64,000 bases of DNA, taken from the NCBI GenBank assembly GCA_964408945.1, contig CAYPBJ010000001.1:1-64000 (forward strand), in the 5' to 3' direction. Both the position numbers and the translations under genes were made by a program. Numbering within the stretch: the stretch's first letter is position 1; every line of letters begins with the position of its first letter. This DNA is from VMCP01 sp964408945 (GTDB taxonomy: Bacteria > Bacteroidota > Bacteroidia > NS11-12g > UBA955). The notes under the pieces were generated by a model. It did no database searches and had not been told where the DNA came from. It saw nothing but the letters and a program-made list of their open reading frames with translations. Shown piece by piece: positions 36,630 to 45,074 of the stretch.

Positions 36630-37763
36630 TTATCTTAGTTTGATTAATGCAATAGTGGCTAATACAAGAATGATGGTGATTAACCAAAATCGCAGGGTGA
36701 TTTTACTTTCAGGAATGCCCTTTTTCTGGTAATGATGGTGCAATGGCGACATCAAAAAGATGCGTCTTCCTTCCCCAAACTTCTTCTTGGTATATTTAAA
36801 ATAGGAAACTTGAAGGATTACACTCAGGCTTTCTGCAAAGAAGATTCCGCAAAGAATGGGTAATAGGAGTTCCATTTTTATAATGATGGCAACTGCTGCA
36901 ATGGCTCCTCCAAGAGCCATGCTTCCTGTGTCTCCCATAAATACTTGTGCTGGAAATCCGTTGTACCATAAAAATCCCAAACAAGCGCCAATCAAAGCTG
37001 CCAAGAAAATAACCACTTCTCCGCTGTTAGGTACATAAATGATATTGAGGTATTTGGCAATTTTTATATTCCCCGTAGCATAGGCTAAGAATCCCAATCC
37101 AATGCCAACAATGGCAGTGGTTCCTGCCGCAAGTCCGTCAATTCCATCCGTAAGATTCACGGCATTGGTAACAGCCATAGAAATGAAAATGATAACCGGA
37201 ATGAATATTAACCACGCGTTGCCGTCCCCAGGAATTAAATCACTGTAATTCAATCGATCTTTAGTGATGGGAAGATTTGTTTCAAGGGCAAAATGATTCA
37301 CAGAATGGGTGTAATCAACCGCTATGGCAATGATGATACCCAACATCAATTGACCAATCAGTTTAGTGGTGGCTTTCATGCCCTCTTTGTCTTTTTTAAA
37401 GACTTTGATATAATCATCAATTCCACCAATAACTCCCATCCAAAGGGTTGCGATGATCATGATGATTACATACATATTATCAAGTCGGGCAAATAATAAG
37501 GTAGGAATAATGAGGGCAATAATGATGATGATACCACCCATTGTAGGTGTACCCTTTTTTTGCATTTGGCCTTCAAGTCCTAGGTCTCTGATACTTTCAC
37601 CAATTTGTTGGCGTTGCAACCAATAAATGATTTGTTTACCAGCAATTAGTGCAATCAACAAGGCGACAATACCTGCCAAAGATGCTCTAAAGGAAATAAA
37701 ATTGAATACCCCGGCACCGGAATAACCCAATTGATCAAGGTATTTAAATAGGTGGTACAGCAT
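36630..37763 (-). CDS. mraY: Phospho-MurNAc-pentapeptide transferase
   Basis: This 377-residue protein has about ten membrane helices and makes lipid I by joining phospho-MurNAc-pentapeptide to undecaprenyl phosphate. Diagnostic segments are KGTPTMGGIIII, GGIDDYIKVFKKDKEGM with the Asp pair, NAVNLTDGIDGLA and the His cluster SPLHHHYQKKG. Its ATG overlaps the murE stop by one base (TAATG). Confidence 0.97.
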   Translation of the reverse strand: MLYHLFKYLDQLGYSGAGVFNFISFRASLAGIVALLIALIAGKQIIYWLQRQQIGESIRDLGLEGQMQKKGTPTMGGIIIIIALIIPTLLFARLDNMYVIIMIIATLWMGVIGGIDDYIKVFKKDKEGMKATTKLIGQLMLGIIIAIAVDYTHSVNHFALETNLPITKDRLNYSDLIPGDGNAWLIFIPVIIFISMAVTNAVNLTDGIDGLAAGTTAIVGIGLGFLAYATGNIKIAKYLNIIYVPNSGEVVIFLAALIGACLGFLWYNGFPAQVFMGDTGSMALGGAIAAVAIIIKMELLLPILCGIFFAESLSVILQVSYFKYTKKKFGEGRRIFLMSPLHHHYQKKGIPESKITLRFWLITIILVLATIALIKLR

Positions 37764-39229
37764 TATTTGATGTGTTTAAATTCTTCAGTTACAATAATTC
37801 TGTCATCAAAAGGATGTTTTTCTCCTTTGATTTCTTGGTAAGTTTCATGTCCTTTACCAGCAATTAAAATCACATCACCCGGCTGAGACAATAAGACCGC
37901 AGTTCTTATTGCTTCTGATCGGTCAGTGATTTTTAAAACTTTTCTTAAGTTTTCTGGAGACACCCCAACCATCATTTCCTCAATGATTTGGGTAGGATCT
38001 TCATTTCTTGGATTATCAGAAGTAAAAAGGCATCTATCGCTCATCTGGGAGGCAATTTTGCCCATTTCAGGGCGCTTTGCAGCATCCCTGTTTCCTCCAC
38101 ATCCAACTACAGTTATGATGTTGCTTTGACCTTGCCTGATGTTTTGGATGGTTTTAATTACATTCTCTAAAGCATCTGGTGTATGAGCATAATCAACAAT
38201 AGCTGTTCTTGAATTTGGACCAGCAATGGCTTCAAATCTACCATTTACTCTTCCTAGAGCACTCATGGCAACTTCAATATCTTCATCTCCTTGTGTTAAT
38301 AGCTTGGCAGTTGCAAATACTGCCAATAAGTTTGAGGCATTGAATGTTCCAACCAATGGAGTCCAAATGTCAGCTGACCCAAATCGTAACAACATTCCTC
38401 CGAAATCACTTTCAATTATTTTGACGTTGAAATCTGCTGTTCCCTTCAAACTATATGTATATCTGATGCTTTTGGTGTTTTGAAGCATTACCAATCCGTT
38501 CTTGTCGTCTTTATTTGTTACACTGAATGCATCCTCAGACAAAAGATCAAAGAATTTCTTTTTTGCTTTGATGTAATTATCGAAGGTGATATGGTAGTCT
38601 AAATGATCGTGTGTAATATTGGTAAAAATTGCCCCTGCAAAAGGTATTCCTGCAATTCTATCTTGGTCAAGCGCGTGAGAACTTACTTCCATAAAAACAT
38701 GGGTACAACCTTCTGCCGACATTTTAGCAAATAACTTATGCAGACTCACTACGTCTGGTGTGGTATGCGTGCTTGGATAAACTTCTGAGCCAATTCTGTA
38801 CTCTACTGTAGATATGAGACCACATTTATAACCTAAATGGGTGAATAAATCAAACAATAGGGTAGTTACAGTAGTCTTGCCGTTTGTGCCGGTGCAACCT
38901 ACAATAATGAGATCTTCAATTACTCGGTCAAAGAAATTTACAGCGATATTTCCAAGCGCAACTGCCGTATTCTCAACTCGTATGTAAGTAATTTGGTCGT
39001 TTAGTGAGGATGGTAAATTCTGACATAGAATTACCGATGCGCCATTTTCAATTGCCGAATCAATAAATTGATGTCCATCAACTTGAGTGCCTTTTATGGC
39101 AGAGTATAATGTGTTCCTTTCCGCATTTCTACTATCAATACTCAGGTTTGAAACCAATGCTTCCGAAGACCCCTTGATTTCCAAAGTTTTTACGTTTTCT
39201 AAAAGTTCGCCGATAGATTTACTCATCAT
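37763..39229 (-). CDS. murE: UDP-MurNAc-tripeptide ligase, meso-DAP type
   Basis: This 488-residue Mur ligase has the ATP motif VGCTGTNGKTTVT and the substrate-selecting DNPRNEDP loop. The DNPR form marks addition of meso-diaminopimelate, not lysine, which agrees with the dapF gene at 47699. It overlaps ftsI by 4 bases. murF, often next in other clusters, is absent here. Confidence 0.96.
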   Translation of the reverse strand: MMSKSIGELLENVKTLEIKGSSEALVSNLSIDSRNAERNTLYSAIKGTQVDGHQFIDSAIENGASVILCQNLPSSLNDQITYIRVENTAVALGNIAVNFFDRVIEDLIIVGCTGTNGKTTVTTLLFDLFTHLGYKCGLISTVEYRIGSEVYPSTHTTPDVVSLHKLFAKMSAEGCTHVFMEVSSHALDQDRIAGIPFAGAIFTNITHDHLDYHITFDNYIKAKKKFFDLLSEDAFSVTNKDDKNGLVMLQNTKSIRYTYSLKGTADFNVKIIESDFGGMLLRFGSADIWTPLVGTFNASNLLAVFATAKLLTQGDEDIEVAMSALGRVNGRFEAIAGPNSRTAIVDYAHTPDALENVIKTIQNIRQGQSNIITVVGCGGNRDAAKRPEMGKIASQMSDRCLFTSDNPRNEDPTQIIEEMMVGVSPENLRKVLKITDRSEAIRTAVLLSQPGDVILIAGKGHETYQEIKGEKHPFDDRIIVTEEFKHIK

Positions 39230-41343
39230 GGATTTAGTTTTAGATAAATAGTGAGAGGTTGAGTGAAACGGGTTTTAGGGGAAATGCTCTGTTGCGATAC
39301 TTTTCCATGTCCGTCGAAACGCACTTTCAAATTGAAAGCATTAGCCAATGCAATGGCATCTTTGATTCCCATTCCTCGGAAATCTGGTACTCGATTATTT
39401 TCGCCATTAATAACCTTCAATTCTACAGATTTTTCCTTTTTAGTGGCTTTTACCACCTGTTGGCCGCCACTGATATCGCTATGAGATGAAATGCCTAGTT
39501 CATTTAAAACTAATTTGGTTTGTTCTAGGTCTCCATTTAAAACATAGGGGACCACATCTTTTGAAAAGCCTTTGAATTCGGGTTGAGTTTTTAGTCTTGT
39601 GCTATAAATCTTATTGGCTATTTCTTTGAAAACGGGTGCGGCAACGCTTGAACCGTAAATGTCTCCAGAATTGGGTTCACTGATTACTACTATGATACTA
39701 AATTGTGGTTGATTGGCCGGAAAATATCCAACAAAAGAAGCTCGATGTTTATTTGTGTATTTATTGCCAGCCGATATTCTTGCCGTACCTGTTTTACCTG
39801 AAACAGCAAATTGGCAATCGTCAAAAGTGCTTTCTGCAGTGCCCTCAGCCACTACGCTTCTAAGCATTTTTTGAAGTTCCAATACGGTTTTTTCACTACA
39901 AATCTTTTTGTTAATTATTTTAGGATCTATAGTTTCCAATATTTTACCGTCTTGTCTTATTTCCTTCACCAAATATGGATTCATCATAGTGCCTCTATTT
40001 GCGATGGCATTGTATAACATAAGAGTTTGTAAAGGGGATATTTGTGTTGAATATCCAATGCTCATAGATGGCAATGTCACGCCTGACCATGATGAACTTC
40101 CAGGTTCAAGAATGGTGGGGTGGTTGGAGCTCGGAATGTCAAAATTAGGTTTTAAGTGCAACCCTAATTCTTGTATGTGTTCTAAGTAATTTTCTGGATT
40201 TTTAGAATAATTATTGTAAATAAATTGCGATATGCCCACATTGGATGAGCGTGCGATACATTCGCTAAGCGTTATGTACGGCGGCAAAGGTGCCCCGTGC
40301 AAATCATCGGTAAAGTCTTTGTCAAAGTATCTCACCTTGCCCTTTTTTGTAGGTACAGAATCGGTTGGTTGAACCTTTTTATCTTCTAAAAGTGCCAATG
40401 CCGACATGATTTTGAAAGTAGACCCAGGTTCGCTGTATTCATCGACAGCGTAATTCATGGTTTCAAAGTATTTGCCATTCCCACCTTTGGTCAAATTTGC
40501 CATAGCAACAATAGCTCCTGTGTGAACTTCCATAACCATTACGCAACCATGATGTGCGGAGTGTTTTATCAGGGCTTTATTCAATGCGTATTGGGCGATA
40601 TCTTGAATATCAACATCAAGCGTGGTTACAATATCCTTGCCGTTTTCAGCGGTTTCACCATTGCCAATGCTAACTGGTCTCCAAATGTTTCCTGGCATAC
40701 GCTGTTCCATGATTTGGACAGATTTTCCGCGCAATAAAGAATCAAAAGCGCCTTCCAATCCAATGCTTTTTCCGTTTCGAGTATATCCGATGGCTCTTTT
40801 TGCAAGTTCACCCATGAAGTACATGCGCTTCCCTTTTTCTTCAAACCAAAAGCCCGCTTTGAATCGACCCTTTCTTATGAGCGGCCATTTTTTAATCATT
40901 TTGACTTGGTCGAAATTCAAGTCTGATCCTAGTTTAGCATATCGATTTCCAGTTTTACGAAGTTTTGATAACTTGTTTTTCCAAGCAACAAAGCTGTAAG
41001 GCGCAAAATGCTTGGAAAACATGAGTGACAAGCTGTCTATTTTCAATTCATAATCACTCTTGGTCAAACCAGCCACATTTGCATCCCAAATCAGATCGTA
41101 CGTTGGTACTGAAGTAGCTAACAGACTGCCATCATATGCATAGATATTTCCTCGTAGTCCATAAGCTGTTTTAATGCGGGTATTCTTCTTTTGTTGCTCT
41201 AATGAAAATTCCTCTTCGAATCCATTTTGCAGTCTAATTATAGATACTATCAGAAACAATGCAAAAGCAGCAATGCAAGCAAATACCACCCGTGAACGGG
41301 TCAGTATTTGTTTTCTGGTATTTACTTTTTGAGTTTCTGCCAT
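39226..41343 (-). CDS. ftsI: Division-specific transpeptidase FtsI/PBP3 with PASTA domain
   Basis: This 705-residue class B penicillin-binding protein has one N-terminal membrane helix (about 19-38) and a dimerisation domain. The transpeptidase domain has SxxK at Ser308/Lys311, SSN at 366-368 and KTG at 517-519. A C-terminal PASTA-like domain (about 645-705, VPDFRGMGIKDAIALAN) follows, as in SpoVD-type proteins. It crosslinks septal peptidoglycan with FtsW. It overlaps murE by 4 bases and lies 1 base from ftsL. Confidence 0.96.
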   Translation of the reverse strand: MAETQKVNTRKQILTRSRVVFACIAAFALFLIVSIIRLQNGFEEEFSLEQQKKNTRIKTAYGLRGNIYAYDGSLLATSVPTYDLIWDANVAGLTKSDYELKIDSLSLMFSKHFAPYSFVAWKNKLSKLRKTGNRYAKLGSDLNFDQVKMIKKWPLIRKGRFKAGFWFEEKGKRMYFMGELAKRAIGYTRNGKSIGLEGAFDSLLRGKSVQIMEQRMPGNIWRPVSIGNGETAENGKDIVTTLDVDIQDIAQYALNKALIKHSAHHGCVMVMEVHTGAIVAMANLTKGGNGKYFETMNYAVDEYSEPGSTFKIMSALALLEDKKVQPTDSVPTKKGKVRYFDKDFTDDLHGAPLPPYITLSECIARSSNVGISQFIYNNYSKNPENYLEHIQELGLHLKPNFDIPSSNHPTILEPGSSSWSGVTLPSMSIGYSTQISPLQTLMLYNAIANRGTMMNPYLVKEIRQDGKILETIDPKIINKKICSEKTVLELQKMLRSVVAEGTAESTFDDCQFAVSGKTGTARISAGNKYTNKHRASFVGYFPANQPQFSIIVVISEPNSGDIYGSSVAAPVFKEIANKIYSTRLKTQPEFKGFSKDVVPYVLNGDLEQTKLVLNELGISSHSDISGGQQVVKATKKEKSVELKVINGENNRVPDFRGMGIKDAIALANAFNLKVRFDGHGKVSQQSISPKTRFTQPLTIYLKLNP

Positions 41344-41344
41344 A

Positions 41345-41665
41345 TTAATCCTTTTTCTCTCTAACTATTTTAATAGGTGGATCTGACAATTCTTTCAGGC
41401 CTGTTTCTTTTAACTTTTCAGCGATTTCAGACTGTTTGCTGGATTGAGTTATTTCACTTTCCAAGCTGATTCTCTCGCTATGAAGTTCTTTGAGTTGTTT
41501 GCTCAGCTCATCTTTCTTTTTGATGGCTTTAGTTGTGTGTAAGGAATTGTATATGTAAAACACCAAAAACGGAAATAGGTAGATCAACCACTTTACCAAT
41601 TTCCAGGTGGTAATGGGATTGTCTTGGTTCTCAGACTGTGGGATATTTTGAGTTTCTTCGGTCAT
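41345..41665 (-). CDS. FtsL-like divisome protein
   Basis: This 106-residue protein has a polar cytoplasmic N terminus, one membrane helix (about 27-44, LIYLFPFLVFYIYNSL) and a periplasmic coiled coil (about 50-90, KKKDELSKQLKELHSERI). Sequence is poorly conserved; size, topology and position between rsmH and ftsI identify it as the FtsL equivalent, which recruits FtsW and FtsI. It overlaps rsmH by 4 bases. Confidence 0.85.
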   Translation of the reverse strand: MTEETQNIPQSENQDNPITTWKLVKWLIYLFPFLVFYIYNSLHTTKAIKKKDELSKQLKELHSERISLESEITQSSKQSEIAEKLKETGLKELSDPPIKIVREKKD

Positions 41666-42570
41666 GATTTTCTAACTCCTATTCTCATTTTAGCACTTCT
41701 TGAACGTTTGTTTACCAGTAATTCCTCTTCATTGGGGGTGATTGCCTTAGATGGTTTACAATCAAATGGTTGGCTACTCCATCCATACATGTCGGTCTGT
41801 TTTTTTCCTTCTAAATTTCCGCTGTTTAAATAGTTTTTCACCAATCTATCTTCTAGAGAGTGATAAGAAATTACCACCAATTTTCCTTCAGCTTTTATGA
41901 TGTGCTCTGAATCAAGAAGTAAAGTTTGAAGGTCTTTCATTTCTTGGTTTACCTCAATTCTTAGTGCTTGGAATACTTGCGACAGGTATTTTGCAGGTTC
42001 CCCTTTGGGAATGCATGTTTCGATAGATTGTTTAAACTCTTCAACAGTGTTAAGTGGTCCATTATAGGCCTTTATGGTTTTCACCAATTTGTAGGCGTTT
42101 TTAATTTCTCCATAGTTGTTGAATACGTGGAGCAATTCTTTTTCGCTGTATTTTTTGAGGATTTCAGCTGCTGTTTTGCCTGATTGTTGATCCATTCTCA
42201 TATCAAGAGGGCCATCTGCGCGGTGCGCAAATCCACGGTCATTGTGGTCAATTTGAAAAGAAGAAATACCCAAATCACCTAATATTCCATCAATGCCGTT
42301 GGGTTCTAATTGGCTAATGAAGGATTTTATGTATCTGAAGTTGTGATTGATGAGTGTGAACCGATCGTCGTTGATGGCATTTGCGTTTTGTACGGCGTGT
42401 TGATCTTTATCAAATGAGTATAACTTGCCGTTAGGGCCTAATCTTGAAAGGATTTCGCGTGAGTGTCCGCCACCACCAAAGGTAACATCCACATAAACCC
42501 CATTTGGGTTTGTGACCAACGCGTCAACGCTTGGCTTTAATAATACGGGTATGTGGTATGCAGTGTTCAT
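41662..42570 (-). CDS. rsmH: 16S rRNA C1402 N4-methyltransferase
   Basis: This 302-residue SAM-dependent enzyme has VDVTFGGGGHSREIL (SAM-binding), ILGDLGISSFQ and the family signature RADGPLDMRMD. It methylates N4 of C1402 in 16S rRNA. A TTG two codons upstream would lengthen the frame, but the ATG at 42570 is preferred. It follows mraZ after 34 bases. Confidence 0.96.
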   Translation of the reverse strand: MNTAYHIPVLLKPSVDALVTNPNGVYVDVTFGGGGHSREILSRLGPNGKLYSFDKDQHAVQNANAINDDRFTLINHNFRYIKSFISQLEPNGIDGILGDLGISSFQIDHNDRGFAHRADGPLDMRMDQQSGKTAAEILKKYSEKELLHVFNNYGEIKNAYKLVKTIKAYNGPLNTVEEFKQSIETCIPKGEPAKYLSQVFQALRIEVNQEMKDLQTLLLDSEHIIKAEGKLVVISYHSLEDRLVKNYLNSGNLEGKKQTDMYGWSSQPFDCKPSKAITPNEEELLVNKRSRSAKMRIGVRKS

Positions 42571-42604
42571 TGGCAATCATTTTGCCAGCAGGATGAACCA
42601 CTTT

Positions 42605-43069
42605 CTATGCTCCAGGATTGGATCGGTGTTGATGGAAGTTCTTAGCCAATTCGCTCAACTCATCAGACTGAACCTCTAGTTCAGACTCGTAAAGCTCTTT
42701 GCTCCAAATTTCCACCTTGTTACCGAAGGCACTCAAAACAACTTCATCTTCTAATGCGGCGTATTCTAGCAACTTTTTAGGGAGTAGAATGCGTTGCGCA
42801 TTATCAATTGGAAGAATGTTCGCACCGTTGGTGAAAATACGCTTGAATCGGCGAATTTCGGGACTCATAAAGTCGTCAACGGCATTGAGTTTTTCGGTTT
42901 CTTTTAACCAATCTTCTTTGGTGTACAGAACGAGGCACTTTTCAAATCCCCGGTTGATAACCAATGTATTGCCTGCCGCCTCAGAAAACTGAGAACGTAG
43001 ACGCGAAGGAAGCGATAGGCGCCCCTTGGTGTCAAGCTTGCAATAGTACTCACCGATTAATCCGGACAT
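42605..43069 (-). CDS. mraZ: Transcriptional regulator MraZ
   Basis: This 154-residue protein has two SpoVT/AbrB-like half-domains: LDTKGRLSLPSRLR near the N terminus and IDNAQRILLPKKLLEYA in the middle. MraZ forms a ring and represses its own dcw operon by binding TGGGN repeats. Such repeats lie just upstream at 43111-43166. It is the first gene of the dcw cluster. Confidence 0.95.
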   Translation of the reverse strand: MSGLIGEYYCKLDTKGRLSLPSRLRSQFSEAAGNTLVINRGFEKCLVLYTKEDWLKETEKLNAVDDFMSPEIRRFKRIFTNGANILPIDNAQRILLPKKLLEYAALEDEVVLSAFGNKVEIWSKELYESELEVQSDELSELAKNFHQHRSNPGA

Positions 43070-43110
43070 TTTTCTTGCTGGTTTCTGACTGCTAAATAAC
43101 TACAGATCCC

Positions 43111-43166
43111 CCCACTTTTTCCCACAATCTACCAATTTTAGCCACCACTTTTCCACATATCTCCAC
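43111..43166 (-). promoter_or_regulatory. Predicted MraZ operator upstream of mraZ
   Basis: On the minus strand GTGGG occurs at 43125-43121 and 43115-43111, a 10-base period with a 5-base spacer as in the TGGGN-N5-TGGGN MraZ box. Further GTGG units occur at 43166-43163, 43156-43153, 43148-43145 and 43145-43142, again with a 10-base period between the first two. The nearest unit is about 42 bases from the mraZ start. Confidence 0.65.
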
Positions 43167-43263
43167 AAATTGAGGTTTTTCGCTGTTTTTGGACAATTGA
43201 GTCGTTGGGAGGGGGAGGCAAAAATAGAATAAATTTCCTGAAAAACAAGGGTTTTAAAGCTTG

Positions 43264-43278
43264 TGGGAGAAAGTGGGT
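43264..43278 (+). promoter_or_regulatory. Second MraZ-box-like repeat pair, opposite orientation
   Basis: TGGGA (43264-43268) and TGGGT (43274-43278) are separated by 5 bases on the plus strand, 60 bases upstream of the gene at 43338. Single TGGGA units also occur at 43206-43210 and 43315-43319. Confidence 0.45.
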
Positions 43279-43324
43279 ATTTTAAACGAGTATTTTTTCA
43301 TTTCTCATTCTCGGTGGGAAATCT

Positions 43325-43332
43325 TAAATTTG
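43325..43332 (+). promoter_or_regulatory. -7 box before the gene at 43338
   Basis: TAAATTTG matches TAnnTTTG but ends only 5 bases before the ATG at 43338. Either the transcript is leaderless or translation begins at the in-frame ATG at 43365. No clear -33 element. Confidence 0.4.
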
Positions 43333-43337
43333 ATTGA

Positions 43338-44066
43338 ATGCATACAAGGTTTCCACATTTATTGATGGTATTAATCATGTTCTCGAGCAATGCTCAGCCA
43401 TCCTTGTTTGCGCAAATTCAACATTCTTATTACGGTGAAGTTCAACTGAGAAACTACGGTTACGATTTTGGATTTTACAGAAGTACAACAAAATTCAATC
43501 AACCAATTCAAAGAGAAATTGGATTTCAGATTGGATCGTTAGTGCATCCTAAAGAAGTGTTTGTGTTGAATTCTGGTTTGCCCGGTAGCAGGATTTTTAA
43601 AATTGATAAAGTAAATTATGCATGGGTATTTAGGCCCAAAATGACCTATAGTTATCCAATAGCTAAGCGCGCATCGAGGTTTGAGATGGGGCTAAGTGTT
43701 TTCGGGGGATTTCAAATCCCTTTAGTTTATGCCTGGCCTGTATATGTGTGGCTGTACCAAGGCAATGTTCCTTTTGACGGATATTCAGATGAAAGGTATG
43801 ATCCGAACATCCATGAACCGCAATACATTGGGGGAAATGCATCCTTTTCTCGCGGTATAAAGGAAGGAATTATTATTCCAGGAGTAGGAGTTCATGCTGG
43901 ATTGTCTCTGGAATGGGGTAATTACAGAAGTTTGAGCAATGAGTTGAGTTTAGGAGTTAGCACAGAGTATTTTGTTAAAGAAATACCAATAATGCATTCC
44001 AATAATGTGAATCTGCAGTTCTATCCGGCAGTATTCCTTAAATTTGCCGTGGGATATATCCCTTAA
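43338..44066 (+). CDS. Unknown exported, probably outer-membrane protein
   Basis: I do not recognise the family. The 242-residue product starts with a signal peptide (about 1-26, ending LFAQ). The rest is rich in Tyr, Phe and Gly with alternating patterns (RNYGYDFGFYRS; FEMGLSVFGGFQIPLVYAWPVYVWLY; FYPAVFLKFAVGYIP), suggesting a small beta-barrel. It diverges from mraZ and precedes lipA by 11 bases, so may be co-transcribed with lipA. A second possible start is the ATG at 43365. MraZ-box-like repeats lie upstream. Confidence 0.7.
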   Translation: MHTRFPHLLMVLIMFSSNAQPSLFAQIQHSYYGEVQLRNYGYDFGFYRSTTKFNQPIQREIGFQIGSLVHPKEVFVLNSGLPGSRIFKIDKVNYAWVFRPKMTYSYPIAKRASRFEMGLSVFGGFQIPLVYAWPVYVWLYQGNVPFDGYSDERYDPNIHEPQYIGGNASFSRGIKEGIIIPGVGVHAGLSLEWGNYRSLSNELSLGVSTEYFVKEIPIMHSNNVNLQFYPAVFLKFAVGYIP

Positions 44067-44077
44067 CTTTTTACAAC

Positions 44078-44953
44078 GTGATTGAATTACCCATAGTAAA
44101 GAAAGAACGTCCCTCGGCACAAAAGCCGAAGTGGCTAAAAATTGACATCCCCATCGGCGAAAACTACACGCGTGTTAAGCGAATTGTAAAAGAACATAAA
44201 CTCCACACAATTTGTGAAGATGGGCGTTGTCCTAATATGGGAGAATGTTGGGGAGCAGGTACCGCTACGTTCATGATTTTGGGAAATGTATGCACCCGCA
44301 GTTGTTCGTTTTGCGCTGTAGCCACCGGAAGGCCCGGCAGTTATGATACTGACGAGCCACGCAGAGTCGCAGAAGCGGTAAAACTCATGGGGGTTCAGCA
44401 TTGTGTCATTACATCGGTAAATAGAGACGAATTGCGAGATAAGGGCGCAACTGTTTGGGCAGAAACCATCCGCGAAGTCAAAAAAGAGTCCCCAGAAACA
44501 ACCATAGAAACCCTTATTCCTGATTTTAAATCTGAATGGGATCTTTTATACATGGTTTTAGATGCTCGACCAGATGTGGTTAGCCACAACATGGAAACCG
44601 TTGAAGAACTTTATAGATTGGTGCGACCACAAGCTAAGTATCAACGCAGTTTAGAGCAAATTAAGCGCACAAAAGAATATGGAATGCGCACAAAAAGTGG
44701 TGCAATGTTGGGTTGCGGCGAAACCGATGATCAAGTGAAGAAATTGATCCATGATTTAAGAGATCACGGTTGCGATGTTTTGACACTGGGTCAATATCTT
44801 CAACCAACGAAAATGCATTTACCCGTAGCCGATTATATCCACCCTGATAAATTCAAGTTTTGGGAAGAATATGGCCTGTCTTTGGGATTTAGATTCGTGG
44901 AAAGTGGCCCGTTGGTGAGAAGTTCTTACCACGCTGAGAAACACATTCATTAA
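44078..44953 (+). CDS. lipA: Lipoyl synthase
   Basis: This 291-residue radical SAM enzyme inserts two sulfur atoms into protein-bound octanoyl groups. It has the auxiliary-cluster cysteines in CEDGRCPNMGECW and the radical SAM cysteines in CTRSCSFC. The C terminus carries a further conserved serine region (ESGPLVRSSYHAE). The start is GTG at 44078. Its product is needed by the lipoylated E2 protein at 16040. Confidence 0.97.
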   Translation: MIELPIVKKERPSAQKPKWLKIDIPIGENYTRVKRIVKEHKLHTICEDGRCPNMGECWGAGTATFMILGNVCTRSCSFCAVATGRPGSYDTDEPRRVAEAVKLMGVQHCVITSVNRDELRDKGATVWAETIREVKKESPETTIETLIPDFKSEWDLLYMVLDARPDVVSHNMETVEELYRLVRPQAKYQRSLEQIKRTKEYGMRTKSGAMLGCGETDDQVKKLIHDLRDHGCDVLTLGQYLQPTKMHLPVADYIHPDKFKFWEEYGLSLGFRFVESGPLVRSSYHAEKHIH

Positions 44954-45003
44954 TCAGAGTAAAGTCCATTTTCACGCTTGACATAAAAATGATACAGATT
45001 ACT

Positions 45004-45025
45004 TGCGGTTCTTTGCAAAACCGCA
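45004..45025. repeat. 7-bp inverted repeat upstream of the BNR-repeat gene
   Basis: TGCGGTT (45004-45010) and AACCGCA (45019-45025) form a perfect palindrome with an 8-base loop. No T run follows on the plus strand, so it is not a standard terminator. The loop contains the TTTG that could be the -33 element of the next promoter, so it may be an operator. Confidence 0.5.
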
Positions 45026-45043
45026 CACATTTCGTTTTATTTG
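45012..45043 (+). promoter_or_regulatory. Promoter of the BNR-repeat T9SS cargo gene
   Basis: TTTG (45012-45015) is followed after 20 bases by TTTATTTG (45036-45043), one mismatch from TAnnTTTG. The leader to the ATG at 45075 would be about 25 nt. Confidence 0.5.
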
Positions 45044-45074
45044 CATAATATAGAGTTTAAACCACATTCAGAAA

